Shown: positions 1-8,074 of the stretch, piece by piece | Numbering within the stretch: position 1 is the first letter of the stretch | Layout: every line of letters starts with the position of its first letter | NCBI GenBank assembly: GCA_036732565.1 | Contig: DAINCF010000085.1 | Span: 1-17,905, forward strand | Source: JAIVJN01 sp036732565 | GTDB taxonomy: Bacteria > Acidobacteriota > Vicinamibacteria > Vicinamibacterales > UBA2999 | DNA length: 17,905 nucleotides | Reading direction: 5' to 3' | Notes under the pieces: generated by a model | Databases searched by the model: none | Seen by the model: the letters and a program-made list of their open reading frames with translations, nothing else | What the model was told of the DNA's origin: nothing | Program-made: the position numbers and the translations under genes

Positions 1-224
1 TGGTGGACGGTCCACGGGCCGGACTCACGCTGCTCGAGGCGCTCGACGCAGACGAGCGCCTCGCGGGCCACTACCGTCTGGACGCCGTGCGCGCGCATTT
101 GCTGGAGATGGCCGGCGATCAGCAGGCCGCGCTCGTGCACTATCAGGCGGCCGCGGCACGGACGACGAGCATTCCCGAGCGGAACTATCTCGCGACGAAA
201 GCGGCACGAATCCTCTCGCTGTGA
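1..224 (+). CDS. RNA polymerase sigma-70-like factor, C-terminal fragment (DUF6596-type)
   Basis: This is an open frame entering from the left edge and ending at a TGA at 222-224, so only about the last 73 residues are visible. The residues, including GLTLLEALDADERLAGHYRLDAVRAHLL-type text and the later ALVHYQAAAA and IPERNYLATKAARI, match what I know of the TPR-like C-terminal extension of the DUF6596 group of ECF-like sigma factors. In that family the extension follows the sigma2 and sigma4 domains. None of the DNA-binding part lies in the window, so the call rests on the tail alone. The GTG at position 3 is an internal codon, not a supported start. The gene is separated from the TonB receptor by about 190 nt and is probably not in its operon. 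Confidence 0.6.
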   Translation, partial: VDGPRAGLTLLEALDADERLAGHYRLDAVRAHLLEMAGDQQAALVHYQAAAARTTSIPERNYLATKAARILSL

Positions 225-413
225 TCAAGTGACCTAATTCACTCGGCAGCCTCCGCACGACCAGGCAGCCGCAAGGCGGCCGTCCCCCACCCACCATAAC
301 CATTCCTGGCAGGTACCATCAGCGGTACACATACCACTTATCGGTGGCATTAGCTTATATCCGACGCCGGCTCAGAACCATACGCGTCGCTCCCTGAGAT
401 GGAGTTCTCTTCG
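225..413. other. Intergenic region upstream of the TonB receptor
   Basis: This is about 190 nt of non-coding sequence. It contains a direct repeat of GGTAC (312-316 and 324-328), and directly after it the motif at 334-360 described separately. No clear -35/-10 pair and no terminator with a T-run after the upstream sigma-factor gene were seen. The 3' part (about 300-370) is visibly more A/T-rich than the surrounding genes, as expected for a promoter region. Confidence 0.5.
334..360 (+). promoter_or_regulatory. Recurrent intergenic motif, copy 1 plus a partial second copy
   Basis: CCACTTATCGGTGGCATTAG lies at 334-353 and contains the dyad CCAC-N6-GTGG (334-347). A second CTTATA follows at 354-359, 17 nt after the first CTTAT. 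The arrangement (CCACTTATMGGTGG followed by AGCTTATA) closely resembles the tandem site at 15319-15358 upstream of a sigma-factor gene. A role as operator or promoter element of the receptor/peptidase operon is inferred from position and recurrence. Confidence 0.5.
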
Positions 414-3272
414 ATGTGTCGATCGTTGTTCATTGGCGTCATGCTGCTTATGGTCGCCTCGCTGGCGCGTGCGCAAACAAGTGTGGAGGGCCGACTCACT
501 GGCACGGTGAGGGACGAGCAAGGCGGTCTCCTTCCTGGCGCTGAGATCGCCCTCGAAGGCCAGCGCGCAACCACGACCACCGACGAGAACGGCGCGTACC
601 GTCTGGCTAATCTTTCGCCTGGCGAATACTGGCTGCTGGCTCGTTTTGCCGGATTTGCCGATGTCCGGCACTTCGTCGTTATCCAAGCGGGCTCGAACGC
701 GACGCTCAATCTCGTGATGAACGTCGGCTCGGTCGACGAAACCATCGAGGTCAGGCACGAGACGCCATTGCTGGAAACGCAAAGCGGTGGACATACCGTG
801 AACATCAGCGGCGAGCTCCTGCGCAGCATGCCCCTTTCTGAGCGGCGCGAGTGGTTTGGCGCCATGACCTTGGCGCCCGGGGTGACAACCGCTGAGTGGG
901 TCAGCAACGAAAAGCTCTTTTCGGTGCATGGGGCGGACTCGAACGCCAACATCGTGCAAGTCGATGGCGCCGACGTCAGCCCAGCGCTCGCCTCAGGCGT
1001 CCGCTACGTCGGCTTGAATACGGATTCCATCGAGGACATTCAGATCAAGACCGCCGGTGTGGACGCATCCGCGCCCCTCGGCATTGGCGGCATCGTCAAC
1101 ATCGCCACGAGCAGCGGCACGAACACTGTGAAAGGCGCTGCCACGTTCTTCGTGCAGCCCCTGGCATGGAACGCATCCAACACACCAGGCGGCACCAGCA
1201 GCACGGTCGATCAGCGACAGCTGGATCTCTCGCTCGGTGCACCCATCGTCAAAGACCGTTTGTGGGCGTTCGGGTCGTACCGGTACACCGATGCCACCAC
1301 CGGTGTCAGTCGCACGGCCGCGCAGCTCGACGCCCTCCGTCTGCTGGTGCCACAGTTCGAGCCATTCGGCAACAGCAACACCGCCCATTTCTGGTTCGCG
1401 AAACTGAACGCACAGCTGCACGCGTCGCATCAGTTGTCGGGGTTCTATCAGCGGGATGTGAATCCGGTCGCCTTCGCAGACGCGCTCGCCGAACATCTGC
1501 GTCGAGAGGCCACAGGGGGATCGGGACTCTCGTTGCGATGGCTGGGCGCGTGGTCCAATGCCTTCACCAGCCGCGTTGGCGTCAGCTACAACGACAAGCG
1601 TCGCGACGGCCAGCCGCCTGACGGCGACGGGCCGCTGCGACGCGTCTACCAAAGCACCATCACCTCGGCTGGGCGGCTGGTGGGCAACGGGCGAATTGCT
1701 GACCTCGGACCGCCAGTATCGGGCTGGGGCGCACAGCCGAACTCGAAGCTCACCATCTCAGTGGATGCGACGGTGTTTCGCTCGAGTCGCCTCGGTAGTC
1801 ACGAAGTGCAGACTGGGCTGTACCTGCAGCCACGCTTGAGAAACGGCTCTCGGACGTTCTATGTCAACGGCGGGTTCGTCTTCGAGGAGAGCGTTCTGCG
1901 GAACGCGGGGACTGCCGACCGTCAGCTCGTTCCCTTCCACCGCATGCTGGTCGACGGCACCGTGCTCACCAACAGCGACCGCGAGGGCCAGGACTACGGC
2001 TTCTACGTGCAAGATGCATGGCGACCGACGTCGCGGCTGACGATCAACGTCGGCGTGCGTGTCGATCATCTGATCTGGCAGGACGCGCTCTTCGACGTCG
2101 TCTCTCAGCGCAGCACGGAGATCGGTCCGCGCCTGAGTGCCAACTATCTCGTCACCTCCGACGCCGCCAACGTGGTCCGCGCGCATGTTGTGCGAGTCCA
2201 CGACCAACCGGCCCAGAATGCCACGTCGGTCGGGACTTCGGCCCTTGCGCAGCGCGATGAGTACGATCTCGACTTGAACGGCACGTTCGAGACGGCCTTC
2301 GACACACCGGCCACCCTTGCCTTGACCCCAGGACGCAGTGTCGATCCCGATCTGCATCAGTCGTTCGTGCAGGAATGGGGGACCGGCTACAGCCGGCAGT
2401 TCGGTGGAGGTGTGACCGCACGCGCCGATGTCGTCCACCGCGAATACCGGCATCGACCAACGCTGGTCGAAACCAACGGTCTCTACGACGGCAGCGTCTT
2501 CGTTGGCTATCGAGACGAGGGCTTCAACGAGATCTATCAGATCACGAACAACGTCTGGAACACTCCTGTCTATCGCTCGATCGAGTTCGCCGTCACGAAG
2601 CGGTCGGCTCGCGTCCAAGGCATCGGCAGCTACGTTCGGCAGTGGCGGCACATCGATGGTACGTGGCAGCCACGCGACCCGGCATCGTTCATTCAACCCA
2701 ATGCGTTCGAGAACAGTCGGGGTATCGGCAGTCCGGGCGGCTCGATTTCGTCCACGGGCGACGCGAACAGCCTCTCTGGCATCCACATGTCCCAGCGCGC
2801 CGCCGCCAGCGGGCAGTGGCAGGACCACGTGGTGAGGGCTGGTGTCTCCGTGATGGCACCATGGCAGCTCCTGCTCGCGATGAACTACACGTTTCAGTCC
2901 GGCATTTGGTCCGGGCCTGTTATCGCGCAGGTCGCTGCGGATCCGACTTTCGGTCCGGCGCAGGTCACGCTCTCCAACGGTCGTCGAGTCACGAACCCGT
3001 TGGCCACGGCGCTGCGGTTTGCGTTTCCAACACGGACTGAGGGTCAGCTGACAACGCCGCGACTGCACGTGTGGAACGCGCGCGTTGGACGCCGGTTTAC
3101 GTGGGCCGCATTGGTGCTTGACGCTGGCATCGACGTCTTCAATATCACCAACAACGGCGCTGACGCGAGCTTCGAACTCGGCGCGAACCAACTCTACAAT
3201 CCCGCGTACGGTATCACGACATTTCGACAGCTGCCGCGGTCCGCGCAAGTCGTCATCCGCGCGTCCTTCTGA
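414..3272 (+). CDS. TonB-dependent receptor, Oar-like, with N-terminal carboxypeptidase-regulatory-like domain
   Basis: This is an outer-membrane beta-barrel receptor of about 952 residues. A signal peptide (MCRSLFIGVMLLMVASLARA, cleavage expected before Gln) precedes a CarboxypepD_reg-like beta-sandwich. That domain runs over about residues 25-105, with text such as GTVRDEQGGLLPGAEI, TTTDENGAYRL and LSPGEYWLLARFAGF. A plug domain follows, including SVHGADSNANIVQVDGADVS and IGGIVNIATSSGTN, then a long barrel ending in a C-terminal Phe (VVIRASF), typical of BAM substrates. The start at 414 is preferred because GGAG sits 9 nt upstream; an in-frame ATG at 399 lacks a good ribosome site. The substrate is unknown. 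It is followed after 13 nt by a secreted S8 peptidase and converges on a lasso-peptide operon, which makes peptide or lasso uptake a reasonable but unproven role. The length is within the family range, if slightly short for Oar proteins. Confidence 0.9.
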   Translation: MCRSLFIGVMLLMVASLARAQTSVEGRLTGTVRDEQGGLLPGAEIALEGQRATTTTDENGAYRLANLSPGEYWLLARFAGFADVRHFVVIQAGSNATLNLVMNVGSVDETIEVRHETPLLETQSGGHTVNISGELLRSMPLSERREWFGAMTLAPGVTTAEWVSNEKLFSVHGADSNANIVQVDGADVSPALASGVRYVGLNTDSIEDIQIKTAGVDASAPLGIGGIVNIATSSGTNTVKGAATFFVQPLAWNASNTPGGTSSTVDQRQLDLSLGAPIVKDRLWAFGSYRYTDATTGVSRTAAQLDALRLLVPQFEPFGNSNTAHFWFAKLNAQLHASHQLSGFYQRDVNPVAFADALAEHLRREATGGSGLSLRWLGAWSNAFTSRVGVSYNDKRRDGQPPDGDGPLRRVYQSTITSAGRLVGNGRIADLGPPVSGWGAQPNSKLTISVDATVFRSSRLGSHEVQTGLYLQPRLRNGSRTFYVNGGFVFEESVLRNAGTADRQLVPFHRMLVDGTVLTNSDREGQDYGFYVQDAWRPTSRLTINVGVRVDHLIWQDALFDVVSQRSTEIGPRLSANYLVTSDAANVVRAHVVRVHDQPAQNATSVGTSALAQRDEYDLDLNGTFETAFDTPATLALTPGRSVDPDLHQSFVQEWGTGYSRQFGGGVTARADVVHREYRHRPTLVETNGLYDGSVFVGYRDEGFNEIYQITNNVWNTPVYRSIEFAVTKRSARVQGIGSYVRQWRHIDGTWQPRDPASFIQPNAFENSRGIGSPGGSISSTGDANSLSGIHMSQRAAASGQWQDHVVRAGVSVMAPWQLLLAMNYTFQSGIWSGPVIAQVAADPTFGPAQVTLSNGRRVTNPLATALRFAFPTRTEGQLTTPRLHVWNARVGRRFTWAALVLDAGIDVFNITNNGADASFELGANQLYNPAYGITTFRQLPRSAQVVIRASF

Positions 3273-3285
3273 ATCGACGTCTGCG

Positions 3286-6200
3286 ATGACCGCCACAGTC
3301 CCAAAGACCGAAGCGCGGCTTCGTGTGTCGCGTCGCTCGCCGCACAGGCGCATCGTGCTCTGCATCGCGTGCGTCTTGCTCGGCTGGGTTCTTGAAGAGT
3401 CCAGCACGGTCGCTTCGGCGCCAGGCGGCTTCGCGCGGCGGATGTCCTTTCACAACAGACTCCTCCTCAATCGAGCGGCTGTGAGCGGTCTGCAGACCCT
3501 GGAAGTCATGGTTCTGGTGGCAGCCGGTCGATCACGGGAGGTCATCGCGCGCGTCGAAGGTCTCGGCGGACGCGTCCGTCGCGAGGATGCGAGTGTCGGC
3601 TACCTACGCCTGGACGTGCCAACTGAGAAGCTGGTGGAGTTCGTCGCGACCGAGGCGGTGGACGCCTATCAGATTGCTTCCTTCTCGCGCGCGTCATGGT
3701 ACCGGGATGGCCCTCCACAGGCGAATGCCGACATGTATCGTGCGTTCGAACGGCCGGTCCGTCAGAACACGCAGAAGACAACGTCAAGCCTTCCAATGCT
3801 CCCGGTCGAGATGTCTCGAGGCCCAGGCTATACGGCTGACGAGGACGCCGGCGTCGGCGAGTGGCACGCTGAGCATCCGACCTTCGACGGTCGCGGCGTG
3901 ACGATCGCCATCCTCGAGCCGTCGGAAATCGAGTTCGCACACCCGATGCTCGTTACAGCGAAGTCCCTCGACGGTCGCGACGTGCCCAAGCTCGCGGGCA
4001 TCCTCAACACGCTGGACGAGGATGTGCCCGACGCCACGCGAGTCCACCTGAACACCGAGGTTCGGACCGCCAGCGCGTGGAAACGCCTTGGCGACCGCAC
4101 CTACGCCCTGCCGCGAGCTGGCACCTTCCGATTCGGTTTGTACATCATGCCAGTGGATATCAATCTGTTCCACCAGTTCGGCGTGTTGGTCGACACCACG
4201 AGCCGGGAGATCTGGATCGATGCCAACGGGAACGGCGACTTCCGGGATGAGATGCCAGTTCCTGACGTCAACGAGCGGTTCGAGCCGCGATTGCTGAAAC
4301 TGAATTATCCCACCCCGTCTGATTTGAGCTTTGTCGTCGCGCATGGGCGCTCGGCGAATGCCGTGCACGTCTACGTCGCCGCTGGTGCACATCACACGAT
4401 GACGACCAGCGTCGCTGCAGGCAGCAGAACGACGGAAAGCCTCGCCTTCGGAGTCGCTCCCAGTGCGCGGGTGTTGCTCGTTCGCAACAGCACGCCCGAC
4501 CATCGACTGCGCGACATTCTCGAGGGCTTCCTGGAGGCCGCCCGGCGACCGGAGGTCGATCTTTTGTCCAGCTCCCAAGGTGTGCTCATGGTGCCGGATA
4601 CCGCCGGGGACTTCGTGGGCAGCTTCATGCGCAGGATCGTCGCGGTGCATCAGAAGCTCATCTTCCTGGCGGCTGGGAACGCACAGCTCTTTCTGAGCAA
4701 TGTCTCATCCTTCGGGGACGCCTTTTCGGTTGGCGGCTCGATGGGCGCACAGACGCATGCCACGCTCTTTGGTGGGCCGCCCATTGCCGGTGTGATGGTT
4801 CATCCGATCGGAGCGGCCGGACCGGCCCTCGATGGCGCCTTCAAGCCCGATTTCCTGGCGCCAATGCAACGCCTGGCGGCCGACATCTATGGCACACGTG
4901 CGCCAACCCGCCTACCAACTTCGTCACCGCGGTTTCAGCTGCCGCCTGGGTATCAGATCAGTTGCTGCACGTCCGCAAGCGCGCCGTACGCAGCCGGTCT
5001 AGCGGCCCTGCTCATGAGCGCTGCCAGACAAGACGACACGTCGCTGACAATGATCCGACTGCAGCGCGCCCTTCGAGTCGGTGCCCAATTCTTAGACGGA
5101 TGGCCAGCGCACCAGCAAGGCAACGGCGTTCTTCACGTAGCATCCGCCTGGCGCGAGCTGCGCCGCCAGCTGGACATACCGACCATCCGAGTAACGTCGA
5201 GTGTCGTGCATCCGCTGGCCCGCTACGCGGCGCGCGGCACTGAGGGCGTGGGGCTATTTGAGCGCGACGGCTGGAGCGTCGGCATGAGCAGTCGGCGGGT
5301 AATGCGCTTTCGGCGAGAATCTGGAGCGGCGGCTCCAATCAGCTATCGTCTCAGCTGGACGGGCAACGACGGCACGTTCAGCACATACTCGTCTATCACA
5401 CTGCCCATCGGCTCTGACGTCACCCTGAGCGTCGGCATCGCCGTTCGGACCGATGGCGCGCACAGCGCCATTCTGAACCTTCACGACCCGGCCACGGACG
5501 CCATCATCTTCCGCACGCTCGCGACGATTGTCGCCGCCGAGCGTCTGGCCGAGCACGGTAACTCGATCCGACTCACCGGGTCGCTTGCGGCTCTGCGCCG
5601 ATCGTCGCACTACGTCGTCCTCCCTGAACGCGGTCATGCGCTGCAGATCACGTTGGAGGTTCACAAGGGGACGGTGGGGGCGAATATCCTTCCCAGTCAC
5701 GGCCTCTATCCAAACTACTATGACCACGTGTATCCCCTTGGGGGACGACCGTTCACGCCTGGCATCTATCACGTCGTCCTGCCCCATCCTGCGTCCGGGA
5801 TGTGGACCGTCGACGTTTCCAATTTGGGAAGCCAGCAGCAGGGGGAGGCCAGATCGACGTCTGGCGAGACGGCGGAGTACACGATTGCCTTGCGGCTCCT
5901 ATCGGTTACCCTTCGACCCCATCTCTCAAGGTCCGGACAACTCGTCATCGACCTTGACAATCGTGGAGCAGCCCCGAAGGAACCGGTGATCGAAACGTCC
6001 GTCGGAACTCTGCGGTCGCACGTGGGCGATGTCCCCACTACAGGCCCACCCGCGCAACTCGAGGTCATTGTCCCTGAACACGCCTCGACCCTCGACCTGC
6101 GGCTGCGGAATGACAAGAGCGGCGACGACGCACTTGAGTTGTATTTGTACGATTGCACGTTGGGGGAATGCTTCTCGTACGACTTCACCCTGCCTGCGAC

Positions 6201-6570
6201 GCGAGATCAACGGATCGTCGTGAGAAAGCCCAACGCCGGACGTTGGGTGGCGGCGGTGAACCCTGCTCCGTTCCCAATGAAGGCCGCGCGCTTCGTGGTG
6301 GAAGAGATCATCACCGGCGCGGTGACACACCACGCGCGCACTGGTCCTCAGCACCAGCTCGCCCGGAGGACGTGGCGTGAGCGCATCGATATTCCCGCGG
6401 CTCCTCACACCTCAGAAGGCGCGACGCCAGTCGTCTTGTGTGAGCTCGTCGATGCTGCAATGAATCGAGAAGAAGAAGCCCACCCATGGGAGACGCGGGT
6501 CAACGTCGGGTTGTCGAACCTCGCTGGCCGCCGGCCCGCAATCGGCACCGCAATCCATCGTCTCAAGTAA
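3286..6570 (+). CDS. Exported S8 (subtilisin-like) serine peptidase with variant catalytic Asp
   Basis: This is a 1094-residue protein with a basic N-terminus and a hydrophobic segment (about residues 22-36) ending near VASA, so export is likely. Subtilase landmarks appear in order. GVTIAILEPSEIEFAHP (about 204-220) has Glu211 where families carry the catalytic Asp. AHHTMTTSVAAG (about 368-379) provides the His, and GVAP follows at 389-392. LAAGN (461-465) carries the oxyanion Asn, and CTSASAPYAAGLAALL (561-576) provides nucleophile Ser563. The Asp/Glu-to-His gap is long (about 160 residues) and holds a calcium-loop-like IDANGNGDFRDE (about 311-322), somewhat like tripeptidyl-peptidase II relatives. 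About 500 further residues look like beta-sandwich domains, with a Cys pair around 955-961. The start was chosen just after the receptor stop, because an upstream in-frame extension overlaps the receptor gene. It is probably co-transcribed with the receptor. Its 3' end overlaps the convergent kinase gene by 8 nt. Confidence 0.85.
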   Translation: MTATVPKTEARLRVSRRSPHRRIVLCIACVLLGWVLEESSTVASAPGGFARRMSFHNRLLLNRAAVSGLQTLEVMVLVAAGRSREVIARVEGLGGRVRREDASVGYLRLDVPTEKLVEFVATEAVDAYQIASFSRASWYRDGPPQANADMYRAFERPVRQNTQKTTSSLPMLPVEMSRGPGYTADEDAGVGEWHAEHPTFDGRGVTIAILEPSEIEFAHPMLVTAKSLDGRDVPKLAGILNTLDEDVPDATRVHLNTEVRTASAWKRLGDRTYALPRAGTFRFGLYIMPVDINLFHQFGVLVDTTSREIWIDANGNGDFRDEMPVPDVNERFEPRLLKLNYPTPSDLSFVVAHGRSANAVHVYVAAGAHHTMTTSVAAGSRTTESLAFGVAPSARVLLVRNSTPDHRLRDILEGFLEAARRPEVDLLSSSQGVLMVPDTAGDFVGSFMRRIVAVHQKLIFLAAGNAQLFLSNVSSFGDAFSVGGSMGAQTHATLFGGPPIAGVMVHPIGAAGPALDGAFKPDFLAPMQRLAADIYGTRAPTRLPTSSPRFQLPPGYQISCCTSASAPYAAGLAALLMSAARQDDTSLTMIRLQRALRVGAQFLDGWPAHQQGNGVLHVASAWRELRRQLDIPTIRVTSSVVHPLARYAARGTEGVGLFERDGWSVGMSSRRVMRFRRESGAAAPISYRLSWTGNDGTFSTYSSITLPIGSDVTLSVGIAVRTDGAHSAILNLHDPATDAIIFRTLATIVAAERLAEHGNSIRLTGSLAALRRSSHYVVLPERGHALQITLEVHKGTVGANILPSHGLYPNYYDHVYPLGGRPFTPGIYHVVLPHPASGMWTVDVSNLGSQQQGEARSTSGETAEYTIALRLLSVTLRPHLSRSGQLVIDLDNRGAAPKEPVIETSVGTLRSHVGDVPTTGPPAQLEVIVPEHASTLDLRLRNDKSGDDALELYLYDCTLGECFSYDFTLPATRDQRIVVRKPNAGRWVAAVNPAPFPMKAARFVVEEIITGAVTHHARTGPQHQLARRTWRERIDIPAAPHTSEGATPVVLCELVDAAMNREEEAHPWETRVNVGLSNLAGRRPAIGTAIHRLK

Positions 6571-7876
6571 CGTCCACCTCGCGAATTCGGTTGACGACGT
6601 ACCTGGCGAGCGCCGCACGAACGCAGTTGTCCACACCGTGGACTTCTCCCTGTTGGACCTTGATCTGAACTCGGGTCCAGCTGAGATGCGATGTGAACAG
6701 CGTTGAGACGACCCTGAGCGCGGGCCAGAGGTACTTCAAGCCAGAGGTCGAAGGCAAGTCTCGTTCGTACGCGTCATAGACAACCTGAGACAGTGTCGGA
6801 TATTCGCACGGCCCAATGCCCGCTCGACCGAGCGTGTCGGCAAACATCGAGGCGATCAGCGGCGACGGACCGCGGTGCAGGTCGTCCAGATCGATGAACC
6901 GAACTTCGTTTTCCTGGAGGAATACGTTGCTGGGATCCACATCGACGTGAATGAGACTGTGGCTGTCGATTGAGGCAACGGCCGCACATGCGCGCTCGAT
7001 CGATCGTTCGTACAGCTCGAGTGTCCCCTCCGCTCGGAAGTCGAACAGGAGTGCTTTCCCCCACTGTGCCAGGGCGCCCGTGTCGACCTGAGGCAGGCGC
7101 GCCACTATCTCCGGCATGTCTCGGAGTGCCGTGCGTTGCAACTGCCCGCACGCAGCCGCGACACGGGCAATGTTCTCCACGCTAGACTCGTCAGCGAGCG
7201 CAGCTCCTGGGCACTCACTCGTCAGCCACCAGACGGACCTGTCAGGGCGCGGGCAGAAGGCAAGCGTAGCTGCAAAGCTCCCCGGGTGCTCCTTGCATAA
7301 CTCGTAGACGGACCGAACATTCCTTCCAGACTCGACCGAGGTTCCCTTCAAGAAGACGCGGCCGCGACTGGTCGCGAATCCAACCGCAACCGCGTGCGCG
7401 GTCGTACGGTACGGCACTGTCTCAACCAGCGGCGTTCCCAGGACGTCGGCCACCCAGTCTTCGACATCCCGAAGCCACGAGACCGTCCCGAATGGACCCG
7501 CCACCGACGGCAGCGCGTCAGGAGCGCCTACTTCGGTGAGCGCCCATCGCTGGTATGCCTCCCAGCACGATGATGATGCGAGATCGTGAATTGGTAGCCA
7601 GCGAAACGATCCGGCGCCTGCGTGCAACGAGCCGCCGACCACTTCGGAAACAGCCAGCCAGTCGATCGACGAGCTGTTCGGTGACGGTCGACCAAGCCAT
7701 TGGCCGACCATGCGAGCGCGAATGCCAATGCCACCGGCCCACGCGGCTACGTACGGTCCGGGTCTCACGCGCTCATTCAGGATCAGTATGGGCAGCAGCC
7801 ATCGGCCATGCGTCCACGTCACGAGCACGTTCGCGCGGTCCACGTCCACGAACAGGAGGTGAAGGGCTTGATTCAT
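6563..7876 (-). CDS. APH/choline-kinase-like phosphotransferase at the end of the lasso operon
   Basis: This is a 437-residue protein. The C-terminal two-thirds is an aminoglycoside-phosphotransferase/choline-kinase fold. A beta-strand Lys is at VFLKG (Lys177). The Brenner catalytic loop IHVDVDPSNVFL has His310, Asp312 and Asn317. The metal-binding FIDLDD follows (Asp329/Asp331). About 130 N-terminal residues (VLVTWTHGRWLLPILIL through FRWLPIHDL) faintly recall a Nudix-like fold but show no Nudix box, so I leave them unassigned. It is the last gene of the operon, 60 nt after the precursor stop, with a strong hairpin between. No good ribosome site is free near the ATG. Known lasso kinases, as in paeninodin clusters, are HprK-like and unrelated in fold. 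Phosphorylation or another modification of the lasso peptide is therefore inference; a self-resistance or small-molecule kinase role is the alternative. Confidence 0.8.
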   Translation of the reverse strand: MNQALHLLFVDVDRANVLVTWTHGRWLLPILILNERVRPGPYVAAWAGGIGIRARMVGQWLGRPSPNSSSIDWLAVSEVVGGSLHAGAGSFRWLPIHDLASSSCWEAYQRWALTEVGAPDALPSVAGPFGTVSWLRDVEDWVADVLGTPLVETVPYRTTAHAVAVGFATSRGRVFLKGTSVESGRNVRSVYELCKEHPGSFAATLAFCPRPDRSVWWLTSECPGAALADESSVENIARVAAACGQLQRTALRDMPEIVARLPQVDTGALAQWGKALLFDFRAEGTLELYERSIERACAAVASIDSHSLIHVDVDPSNVFLQENEVRFIDLDDLHRGPSPLIASMFADTLGRAGIGPCEYPTLSQVVYDAYERDLPSTSGLKYLWPALRVVSTLFTSHLSWTRVQIKVQQGEVHGVDNCVRAALARYVVNRIREVDVT

Positions 7877-7884
7877 GGCACAGC

Positions 7885-7919
7885 GAGGCTTCGCCTCCAG
7901 CTGCGCGGGCTGGAGGCGA
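7885..7919 (-). promoter_or_regulatory. Strong hairpin between lasso precursor and kinase genes, with a competing small hairpin
   Basis: On the transcript (minus strand), CGCCTCCAGC (7918-7909) pairs perfectly with GCTGGAGGCG (7901-7892) around a 7-nt loop. One extra T-A pair (7919/7891) gives an 11-bp stem. The 3' arm contains GGAGG, the only Shine-Dalgarno-like sequence near the kinase ATG, 17 nt upstream of it. The same arm can instead form GAGGC-GAA-GCCTC (7897-7885). No T-run follows, so an mRNA-stabilising or expression-balancing element fits better than an intrinsic terminator. Its function is inferred. Confidence 0.6.
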
Positions 7920-7936
7920 TCCTCATGGGCGAGGCG

Positions 7937-8074
7937 CTAGTCGAGGCCGAGCGTCACTCCCATCACTGGCAGCGAGAAGATCGATGTGCCCCGGTCTCCT
8001 TGACCCGGATCCCCACCGAGCACCAGCACGCGGGCCGGTCCGAGCACGACGAGCTCAGGCGTTGAGTACAGCAT
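7937..8074 (-). CDS. Lasso peptide precursor (45 aa), overlapping the cyclase 3' end
   Basis: This is a small gene that automatic calling would easily miss. The leader carries Tyr3, Pro6, Leu8 and Gly12 (MLYSTPELVVLG), the Y-x2-P-x-L-x3-G pattern read by lasso RRE domains. In characterised leaders a Thr sits 15 residues after the Tyr and the core starts 17 after it. Here those positions are Val18 and Gly20. The core would start at Gly20 (GGDPGQGD...). Asp27 is then residue 8, giving an 8-membered macrolactam and an 18-residue loop/tail (RGTSIFSLPVMGVTLGLD). There are no cysteines, consistent with class II. The ATG overlaps the cyclase stop by 20 nt, and a nine-base perfect Shine-Dalgarno lies 6 nt upstream, so translation is probably coupled and strong. 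The odd point is that the usual Thr at -2 is Val. Cleavage before Gly21, giving a 7-membered ring, is an alternative. Confidence 0.85.
   Translation of the reverse strand: MLYSTPELVVLGPARVLVLGGDPGQGDRGTSIFSLPVMGVTLGLD

Noticed and set aside
225..413. CRISPR, insertion-sequence ends or tRNA in intergenic gaps of the window
   Set aside because: No regularly spaced identical repeats, terminal inverted repeats with a transposase, or cloverleaf-like sequence were seen in this or the other gaps.
3085..3285. N-terminal extension of the S8 peptidase frame into the receptor gene
   Set aside because: It overlaps the receptor C-terminus in a different frame. The ATG at 3286 is followed directly by a basic region and signal-peptide-like segment.
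1758..3407. Long (549-codon) minus-strand open frame under the TonB receptor
   Set aside because: It is antisense to a gene with a convincing signal peptide, domains and C-terminal Phe. The translation is low-complexity Arg/Asp-rich with no motif, as expected from codon bias in GC-rich DNA.
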